A DNA stretch of 5,386 nt from Bacteroidales bacterium (GTDB taxonomy: Bacteria > Bacteroidota > Bacteroidia > Bacteroidales > GCA-2748055), in assembly GCA_029934875.1 (NCBI GenBank), contig JAOZLK010000126.1, positions 1 to 5,386 of the forward strand, written 5' to 3'. Below are positions 1 to 5,386 of the stretch, piece by piece (positions within the stretch are counted from its first letter, which is position 1; the number at the start of each line of letters is the position of its first letter). The translations under genes were made by a program, and so were the position numbers. Under the pieces are notes generated by a model. It was not told where the DNA came from and made no database searches. It worked only from the letters and a program-made list of their open reading frames with translations.

Positions 1-1043
1 ATCATGAGGTTCATCATCTGTTTACTTTCAGGGCGCTCTTTGTAAATGATGTGCCTGACCATGGTTTCCACTGCCAGAGCCCCCTGCCTGCGGCCCTCCT
101 CCTCAATGAGAAAGTCTATGCTTTCATCCATTACCCTCGCCCTGTTTGCTTCGATAAGGTCGTGACCAATGAGTAAGGGTTTCCTTTCCGGCTTAAGCTT
201 TCTCAATGCTGCAGCAATCTTGTGGACCCGCGATCCGGTGACATAGATGGCGTGCGGAATCTCCTTGTCCAGTTGTTCGGCAAGCTGATTGTCGATCTCC
301 TTCTGGCTGCCTTTGTCCTCCATCTCCAGGGTGCTGAAACTGTATTCATTCTGCAGATGCTTTTCGGCAAAGTAGCTCATGAAGCCGCTTTCCCTGGCCA
401 GAAAGGCATACATCTGGCTCAGGTTTTTTGATACATTTAAGGTCCATACCTTTTTCATTCCCGGTATGTGTCGGGTAACCTGGTGAATGAGCCTGGCAAC
501 AGTCTGTCCTGATTGAACCGGGTTCTTTCCAATAAAGGAGAGGGAGGGAACGCCGTCAATGTCTGAATCAATGAGGATGAAGGGTTTGTTATGCTGGAAG
601 TAGGATCGGGCCAGCATGACACTCTCCCTGTACGAGGAAGGGCTCAGGATGATGCCGTCTGTAAGCTCGTCAGCCATTTTCATTCCCTCGTGGTAAAATT
701 GATCCCGGTTGGTGTATTTATGCTGTATAGCATGGATGTCAAATCCCTGCTCTTCAAATTGTGCGATGGCCTCCCTGATTCCCAGGTTCGGCAGTTCCCA
801 GAATTCGCCTTTGCGATAGGATGGCAGCAGGATTCCCAGTGTAAGCGATCTTTTGCTGGCCAGCGCCCGGGCGCTGAGATCGGGTTTGTAATCCAGCTCC
901 TTCATGATCTCCAGAATCCGTTTTTCCACTGCTGCCGCTACCTTTCCGCGATTGTGAATCACGCGGTCGACGGTCCCGATGGAGCAGCCTGCCTTTTCGG
1001 CAATGTCTTTGATTCTGATATGGTTCCCGTTTTCCCGTGCCAC
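1..1043 (-). CDS. LacI-family transcriptional regulator with sugar-binding-protein-like effector domain (C-terminus cut by window edge)
   Basis: Cytoplasmic DNA-binding regulator, probably of the neighbouring glycan-uptake genes. Reading right to left from a GTG at 1043, 347 codons are open and run off the left edge. Residues 9-33 form the LacI helix-turn-helix: IRIKDIAEKAG, then the recognition helix SIGTVDRVIHNRG. Residues 56-65 (LSARALASKR) are the hinge helix, with L61 in the place of the leucine that wedges into the central CG of LacI operators. From about residue 67 follows a two-lobed periplasmic-binding-protein-like domain, with typical segments TDGIILSPSS, FIGKNPVQSGQTVARLI and, near the end, IDFLIEEEGRRQGALAVE. 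Bacteroidota relatives usually end about 10-15 residues after the point where this one is cut, so it is almost complete. The start is constrained: an in-frame TAA lies at 1082-1080, no ATG lies between it and the helix-turn-helix, and GTG is the only ordinary start. It is divergent from the receptor gene across a 172-base gap that holds a likely operator. The family is secure; effector and regulatory sign are unknown. Confidence 0.95.
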   Translation of the reverse strand, partial: MARENGNHIRIKDIAEKAGCSIGTVDRVIHNRGKVAAAVEKRILEIMKELDYKPDLSARALASKRSLTLGILLPSYRKGEFWELPNLGIREAIAQFEEQGFDIHAIQHKYTNRDQFYHEGMKMADELTDGIILSPSSYRESVMLARSYFQHNKPFILIDSDIDGVPSLSFIGKNPVQSGQTVARLIHQVTRHIPGMKKVWTLNVSKNLSQMYAFLARESGFMSYFAEKHLQNEYSFSTLEMEDKGSQKEIDNQLAEQLDKEIPHAIYVTGSRVHKIAAALRKLKPERKPLLIGHDLIEANRARVMDESIDFLIEEEGRRQGALAVETMVRHIIYKERPESKQMMNLM

Positions 1044-1097
1044 TTTTCCTGTCTTCTGTTTTTTTCTGAAGATTAGATTTTACGGATTATCTCATGG

Positions 1098-1128
1098 CTA
1101 AATTAGTTAAAAACTCAGATATAGCAAA
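1098..1128 (-). promoter_or_regulatory. Predicted Bacteroides-type promoter of the LacI-family regulator gene
   Basis: On the minus strand, TTTG (1128-1125) is followed after 19 bases by TAATTTAG (1105-1098). This matches the Bacteroidota -7 consensus TAnnTTTG at all but one of its fixed positions, and the spacing fits the usual 19-21 bases. Transcription would begin near 1090, giving a leader of roughly 45-50 bases before the GTG at 1043. The -33 box lies inside the left edge of the putative operator, so binding there could give autoregulation. This is a motif match only, with no transcript data. Confidence 0.5.
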
Positions 1129-1151
1129 TAGTGTGTGCGTACACACATTTT
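1126..1151. promoter_or_regulatory. Putative LacI-family operator, CG-centred palindrome
   Basis: The core GTGTGTGCGTACACAC (1131-1146) is a 16-base inverted repeat centred on the CG at 1138-1139. Seven of its eight base pairs are complementary; only 1137/1140 fails. Outside it, AAA at 1126-1128 pairs with TTT at 1149-1151, extending the symmetry to 26 bases with two unpaired positions on each side. A central CG within an even-length palindrome is the usual LacI-family operator form, where the hinge-helix leucine inserts. It sits between the two divergent promoters, overlapping the -33 box of the regulator gene and ending one base before the -33 box of the receptor gene. Assigning it to the adjacent regulator is inference. 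Confidence 0.68.
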
Positions 1152-1152
1152 A

Positions 1153-1183
1153 TTTGATGAGAGGGAAAATTATCATATATTTG
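1153..1183 (+). promoter_or_regulatory. Predicted Bacteroides-type promoter of the receptor/beta-helix operon
   Basis: TTTG at 1153-1156 is followed after 19 bases by TATATTTG at 1176-1183. That is an exact match to the Bacteroidota primary sigma factor consensus TTTG-N19-21-TAnnTTTG. Transcription would start around 1188-1191, giving a leader of about 25-28 bases before the ATG at 1216. TTTG recurs at 1185-1188 and 1190-1193, so the exact -7 element could be slightly shifted, but only the first copy has the TA four bases upstream. The palindrome ends at 1151, directly next to the -33 box, a position where a bound LacI-type protein could block or contact polymerase. Confidence 0.65.
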
Positions 1184-1215
1184 CTTTGCTTTGATTGAAA
1201 TTGTAATTTGATTAT

Positions 1216-4134
1216 ATGTTGAGAAGAGGAAGAATCCTGTTTTATTTTGTGCTGATCATGATGGTTCTTGCTCCTGCAAATGAGGCGTTTGCGCAGGGTC
1301 GGGGGGGCATCAAAGGGGTTTTGACGGATGCTCAGAGCGGAGAAGCATTGATGTATGCCAATGTTGCCCTGTTGGGAACTACAACCGGGACAGTTACCGA
1401 TGTAGAGGGAAAATTCCAGTTGTTGAATATTAAACCAGGCACCTATACCCTGATTTTCAGCTACATCTCTTATAAGGACATAGAGCAGGAAATTGAGATT
1501 GTAGCCGACCAGGTAAAGGAGGTGGACGGATCCTTGCAAATCGAATCCATCATGGGTGAGGAGGTCGTGGTGACGGCCATGATGCGTGGTCAAACCGCTG
1601 CCATTTCTCAGCAGATAAATTCCAATACCATTGTGAATGTGGTGTCGAAGGAGAAGATTATGGAGCTTCCCGATCAGAATGCTGCTGAAACCGTGGCGCG
1701 TCTGCCAGGGGTTTCCCTGGTTCGGGACGGGGGAGAGGGAACCAAGGTTACCCTCAGGGGGATGGCCCCCAGGTTTAATTCTATTACCATTGATGGGGTC
1801 AAGGTTCCATCCACATCGGACCAGGACAGGTCGGTGGATCTGAGCATGTTCTCAACAGATGCCCTGTCAGGGATTGAGTTTTATAAGGCCTTACTTCCCG
1901 ACATGGATGCAGATGCTATTGGCGGACAGATTAATTTTACCTCCAGGACCGCCTCGGGTGGTTTCCATGGAAATGTTAGAATGCAGACAGGCTATAACCA
2001 CCTTTCCAAGAGTTATGGTCAGTTCAAGGGAAGTGCTTCCCTGGAGAACAGATTTTTTGACGACAGGTTTGGTGTTATTGTGGGAGGCGGAGTGCAGAGA
2101 GCCGACCGCAGCTCGGAAGGATTTACCGGCGATTTTGCCACTGAATCGGGGAAAGACGCCGATGGGAATACCATTTTCACAGTGAGTAAATTCAATCTCT
2201 CCGACAAGCAGGAAGTGCGTTACCGCTACAATGCAAATGCCACTCTTGATCTGCGGCTAAAGACCGGCTCCATTGTTTTCAGTACCAACTATGGACAGAC
2301 CAACCGGGAAGAGATTCGGCAAAGACGCCGCTACAGGGTAAGTGCTTCCTACCAGGAGTACGACCTAAGGGAAACTCATTCCGAGAACATGGTGCTTTCG
2401 AATCGACTGAAAGGGAAACACCTCTTTTTTGATCGTCTTGAATTGGACTGGTCCGGATCCTATTCGCTCTCACGCAATGAAAGACCTTATGTGAGCACCA
2501 TGCGATTCAGAGAGATTGGTGCCTACAACCTGAGTTCCGAATCAACTTACGATGACATTGTGAATTCGGCAAAGAATAAGCTGGATGCTACATGGCTGAA
2601 GGATGTCTATTCAGACACCTATTCAACGAAAGACGATAACTGGTCCCTCCAGGCCAATCTGAAGTATCCCTTCAGCATGGGGGACAAAGTAAAAGGTTAT
2701 GTGAAGGCGGGAGGAAAGTATCGTTCAAAGTACCGGACCAATGACATTAATCGTATATGGACGCAGCATTTTGTGGGCCAGGAAATCATTGGAGATGGAA
2801 CGGAACAGCCCGATTGGGATGTTGACTATAGCAATAACTGGATTTTGATGAGTTCTTTCCAGGGTGACTATTATGCCCAGGATTTTGGAAGATTTTTTGA
2901 CAAGACTTACTACATGGGCCCCGGACCCGACCCGGTCAACGGACCGCTTCTCGATGCGGGCAAGGTTGATGCCTTTAAGACTCAATATGCTGATTACTAT
3001 GTGCCCGATCCCACCAAGGATTTGTCGGACTATGAGGCCGGAGAGGACATTTCGGCAGGGTATGGGATGGTGAATTTTTCATTTTTTGACCGGGTAGATC
3101 TTATTGCAGGATTGAGGTATGAAAGAACCCAGAACTCTTATCGTAGCATATATGGTTCACCCCAGGTGGATGAGGACGGAAACGTCGAGAATATTACAGG
3201 CCTGGTGGATACAGTGGGAAACCGGGTCCTGGACCAGTGGCTTCCCAATGTCCATTTGAAGATTGATTTGCTGGAGTGGGCCAACCTGCGGCTGGCAGCC
3301 ACCAGGTCCCTGAACCGCCCCAATTTCTTCAGCCTGGTGCCCTGGGAGATTGTGAACTGGGGAGAGAGCTATGCAGAAAGGGGAGAACCCAACCTGGCCC
3401 ATATGACAGCATGGAACTATGATGCCATCCTGTCCATGTTCGGAAAATTCGGACTCTTCACTGTAGGTGGTTTTTATAAGGAGATAGAGAATATAGATTA
3501 CACGCTGACATCCCGGGTCTTTGATAAGGAGGACCCCATCTATGGGCTTTATTTAACCCGGCCGGTAAATGCCGAGGGCACCTCAACCGTTCTGGGTTTT
3601 GAACTTGACCTGCAATCGCACTTGAGGTTTCTGCCCAAACCCTTTAACGGGATTGTTATCTCTGCCAATTATACTCATCTGAAATCAGAAACACTCTATC
3701 CCATCTCCATTATTGAAACCGAGGATGTTTTCCCCTACAACTCAACGGTAAGGGATACGGTAAGAAGTGGCAATATGCCCGGACAGGTAGACGACCTGGT
3801 AAACCTTTCCATCGGATACGAATACAAGGGCTTCAGTGCCCGGGTATCCATGATTTACCAGGGTTCGAGTCTTTTTGTGGATGAGGAAGCTGAAATGGGC
3901 AGGCTGGCTACCAGTGTGGGAACAACCCCGGACAAGGATAACTACGTGGGTAAATCCACCCGGTGGGACCTGGTGGTCAAACAAAGGATCAAAGATTTCC
4001 AGATATTTCTCTATGTGAATAATTTCACCAATGTGAAGGAAACAAACTATCTTTCAGGCTCTGTCAATCCATTGATAACCAGTAGTTATGTCTACGGGAT
4101 GACCATGGACCTGGGGGTGTCCTACAAGGTCTAA
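1216..4134 (+). CDS. TonB-dependent outer-membrane receptor, TIGR01782-like, probable oligosaccharide importer
   Basis: Outer-membrane 22-strand-type transporter that would import a ligand, probably an oligosaccharide, using TonB-ExbBD energy. All parts are visible in 972 residues. A signal peptide spans 1-26 (LRRGR, hydrophobic core, AFA before Q27). A carboxypeptidase-regulatory-like beta-sandwich covers about 31-110 and is typical of Bacteroidota receptors. A TonB-box-like EEVVVTA lies at 115-121. The plug is about 137-245, with LPDQNAAETVARLPGVSLV, RDGGEGTKVTLRG and ITIDGVKVPS. The barrel runs from about 250 to the end, including GLRYERT and, near 676-710, LPNVHLKIDL and ATRSLNRPNF. These signatures match the Xanthomonas/Caulobacter-type receptor family (known members import maltose, chitin or xylan oligosaccharides) rather than SusC. 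The ATG is fixed by an in-frame TAA at 1204-1206 and is the first start after it; no Shine-Dalgarno is seen. The chain ends YKV, without the usual terminal aromatic residue. The substrate is inferred only as a glycan. Confidence 0.96.
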   Translation: MLRRGRILFYFVLIMMVLAPANEAFAQGRGGIKGVLTDAQSGEALMYANVALLGTTTGTVTDVEGKFQLLNIKPGTYTLIFSYISYKDIEQEIEIVADQVKEVDGSLQIESIMGEEVVVTAMMRGQTAAISQQINSNTIVNVVSKEKIMELPDQNAAETVARLPGVSLVRDGGEGTKVTLRGMAPRFNSITIDGVKVPSTSDQDRSVDLSMFSTDALSGIEFYKALLPDMDADAIGGQINFTSRTASGGFHGNVRMQTGYNHLSKSYGQFKGSASLENRFFDDRFGVIVGGGVQRADRSSEGFTGDFATESGKDADGNTIFTVSKFNLSDKQEVRYRYNANATLDLRLKTGSIVFSTNYGQTNREEIRQRRRYRVSASYQEYDLRETHSENMVLSNRLKGKHLFFDRLELDWSGSYSLSRNERPYVSTMRFREIGAYNLSSESTYDDIVNSAKNKLDATWLKDVYSDTYSTKDDNWSLQANLKYPFSMGDKVKGYVKAGGKYRSKYRTNDINRIWTQHFVGQEIIGDGTEQPDWDVDYSNNWILMSSFQGDYYAQDFGRFFDKTYYMGPGPDPVNGPLLDAGKVDAFKTQYADYYVPDPTKDLSDYEAGEDISAGYGMVNFSFFDRVDLIAGLRYERTQNSYRSIYGSPQVDEDGNVENITGLVDTVGNRVLDQWLPNVHLKIDLLEWANLRLAATRSLNRPNFFSLVPWEIVNWGESYAERGEPNLAHMTAWNYDAILSMFGKFGLFTVGGFYKEIENIDYTLTSRVFDKEDPIYGLYLTRPVNAEGTSTVLGFELDLQSHLRFLPKPFNGIVISANYTHLKSETLYPISIIETEDVFPYNSTVRDTVRSGNMPGQVDDLVNLSIGYEYKGFSARVSMIYQGSSLFVDEEAEMGRLATSVGTTPDKDNYVGKSTRWDLVVKQRIKDFQIFLYVNNFTNVKETNYLSGSVNPLITSSYVYGMTMDLGVSYKV

Positions 4135-4175
4135 CTAATAATAAATGATGGTTAAGTATTACTAATTAAAAACAA

Positions 4176-5386
4176 ATGAAGATGAAGAAAAACTACTTTT
4201 TTTTAGGATTAATGATGCTGCTCATGGCCTTTGTTGCCATGGATGCAAGCGGACAACGCTATGTTGATGTAGATCCCGGGATCGGTACCCTGAACGAGGC
4301 CATTAATAGTGACACTACTGGCACGGGCGACCGGGTGGATGAGAATACCATCTACCGGCTTCAACGTGGAAATGAGGCATACTACGGTCTGACCGGTTCC
4401 GTATCCAACAGCGGCTATCCGCTGACCATAATTGCTGCCGATGGCGATGGCGCCATGCCCTTTCTTCAGCCAAGGGATGAGGGAGATGGATCCTCCAGGG
4501 CTTTCCGGCCTAAGGGTGATATACTCCTCGTGGGACTTCATGTAACCAACCTCGACCAGCTGGGTGGACTGAATGACAGGATTCTCAGGTGCAGTGCTGA
4601 AGATATTCGGGTGGAGATTGTTGATTGCTGGTTCGACCAGGCCAGTCAGTCCTTCATTCGGGTTGATGACCCCGGTATGACCATTGTCGTTAGAAACTCT
4701 GTGGTAAGCAACATTGGCCAACCCAAGGATCCCAATAACGGACGAGGAATCGATGATCGGGGTAACGACATTGATTCGGTTATAATTGAGAACTCTACCT
4801 TTTTCAATGTGACCAGTCGTTTAATACGTGACGATGGTGGTGTGATTGACTATGCCAGGGTGAACAACAACACCATTGTTAATGTAGCTCAAATGGGAAT
4901 CACTTTTGGTCCTATCGGGACGCTGGAAATGAACGGCAACCTGATGATGAATGCAGGCTTCCTTCCCATGGATAATGATAACGATTGGATTGTTCTCTCA
5001 GCTGATGCGGTTGATGGTGTAGCTCCTGTAGTAAGCATGTCCAACAACTCTGCCTACATGGATACCACTAAAGTGACCGACTACCTGAATGATACCACCA
5101 CGATCACACCTTTCATGAACGAAACCCTGATGGCTGCCATGGAGGCTTCAGATGCTCCGAACTGGAATATGAATGTTGAATTCCCTGATGGCGCACCCTT
5201 CAATGATTCCATGTTGATTTATAAGTTCGATGAGGATCTGGACGTAGCCAATACCCCAGGCTGGGTAGTTCCTGAAATTCCTGCAGGAGGAAATGACCTC
5301 TACCACCTGGATGTGTATTATGATTTTGCTTATGTGAATTCCAAAGCAGCTGTTGCCGGAATGGGTGGTGCTCAGTTGGGTGATCC
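4176..5386 (+). CDS. Secreted right-handed parallel beta-helix (pectin-lyase-like fold) protein, 3' end outside the window
   Basis: An exported protein, open for 403 codons to the right edge. Residues 1-26 are a signal peptide (KMKK, hydrophobic core, ASG before Q27); there is no lipobox cysteine, so it is probably periplasmic, secreted or surface-sorted. Residues 27-110 resemble the N-terminal cap of Bacteroidota DUF4957/DUF5123-type proteins, with TIYRLQRGNEAYYGLTGSV and YPLTIIAADGDG. Residues 115-295 show loose coil repeats of the type hydrophobic-x-N-N/S-x-hydrophobic, at VEIVDCWF (146-153), IVVRNSVV (170-177), VIIENSTFF (202-210), VNNNTIV (229-235), LEMNGNL (250-256) and SNNSAY (289-294). 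It closes with a segment ending GGAQLGDP, like the GDPRW end of such domains; further domains may follow. An in-frame TAA at 4167-4169 limits the start to ATG 4176 or ATG 4182; the first is chosen. It lies 41 bases after the receptor with no terminator or promoter motif, so co-transcription is likely. Catalytic function as a lyase is not shown; glycan binding is equally possible. Confidence 0.9.
   Translation, partial: MKMKKNYFFLGLMMLLMAFVAMDASGQRYVDVDPGIGTLNEAINSDTTGTGDRVDENTIYRLQRGNEAYYGLTGSVSNSGYPLTIIAADGDGAMPFLQPRDEGDGSSRAFRPKGDILLVGLHVTNLDQLGGLNDRILRCSAEDIRVEIVDCWFDQASQSFIRVDDPGMTIVVRNSVVSNIGQPKDPNNGRGIDDRGNDIDSVIIENSTFFNVTSRLIRDDGGVIDYARVNNNTIVNVAQMGITFGPIGTLEMNGNLMMNAGFLPMDNDNDWIVLSADAVDGVAPVVSMSNNSAYMDTTKVTDYLNDTTTITPFMNETLMAAMEASDAPNWNMNVEFPDGAPFNDSMLIYKFDEDLDVANTPGWVVPEIPAGGNDLYHLDVYYDFAYVNSKAAVAGMGGAQLGD

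Noticed and set aside
591..1076. 161-codon plus-strand open frame
   Set aside because: It lies entirely antisense to the LacI-family gene, whose protein matches its family along the whole length; the plus-strand translation has no recognisable domain.
1180..1193. Tandem TTTGCTTTGCTTTG repeat
   Set aside because: Three TTTG copies at 5-base spacing fall at and just after the predicted -7 box. They are too short and simple to call a functional repeat and may be chance in T-rich leader sequence.
1150..1593. 147-codon minus-strand open frame reaching into the intergenic region
   Set aside because: It overlaps the receptor's signal peptide, regulatory-like domain and TonB box on the opposite strand, and would read straight through the predicted receptor promoter; its translation resembles no family.
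1216..4134. Receptor as a SusC homologue
   Set aside because: The plug and barrel signatures (RDGGEGTKVTLRG, ITIDGVKVPS, TRSLNRPNF) fit the TIGR01782-type family better, and the following gene is not a SusD.
4135..4175. Possible terminator between receptor and beta-helix genes
   Set aside because: The TAATAATA and TATTACTA stretches pair only weakly, contain almost no G/C and are not followed by a T-run; no stable hairpin is evident, so read-through is more likely.
4209..4721. 170-codon minus-strand open frame
   Set aside because: It is antisense to the signal peptide and beta-helix coils of the downstream gene, which has a coherent protein in the plus frame. The minus translation shows no domain or export signal.

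Overview
The window looks like part of a carbohydrate-uptake locus from a member of the Bacteroidota. Four things point there: an outer-membrane TonB-dependent receptor carrying an N-terminal carboxypeptidase-regulatory-like domain; promoter motifs of the Bacteroides type (TTTG, 19 bases, TAnnTTTG); A/T-rich translation leaders without a clear Shine-Dalgarno; and a LacI-type regulator whose residues resemble Bacteroidota homologues. Base composition looks intermediate, which fits marine or sediment Bacteroidales/Marinilabiliales, but I cannot place the organism below phylum with confidence.

Layout. Positions 1-1043 (minus strand) encode a nearly complete LacI-family regulator that runs off the left edge a few residues before its expected end. 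Positions 1044-1215 are a 172-base divergent control region. It holds a CG-centred palindrome (1126-1151) flanked by two outward-facing Bacteroides-type promoters. Positions 1216-4134 (plus strand) encode a complete 972-residue TonB-dependent receptor of the Xanthomonas/Caulobacter-like type (TIGR01782-like), not a SusC. After a 41-base gap, positions 4176-5386 (plus strand) encode a secreted right-handed beta-helix protein cut by the right edge after 403 codons. This last reading frame has no stop in the window.

How the parts may work together (inference). The regulator probably binds the shared palindrome and controls both its own gene and the receptor/beta-helix operon, with release or activation by a sugar or sugar-derivative ligand bound in its periplasmic-binding-protein-like domain. 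The beta-helix protein would be exported and would bind or process a polysaccharide outside the cell or at its surface. The receptor would import the resulting oligosaccharide through the outer membrane using TonB energy. No SusD-type lipoprotein is seen in the window, so this is not a canonical SusC/SusD pair. The substrate cannot be read from the sequence.

I see no RNA genes, insertion sequences, CRISPR arrays, attachment sites or frameshifts. The most informative non-coding signal is the compact divergent operator/promoter region. I found no clear evidence of an undescribed system; the beta-helix protein is the least characterised part.
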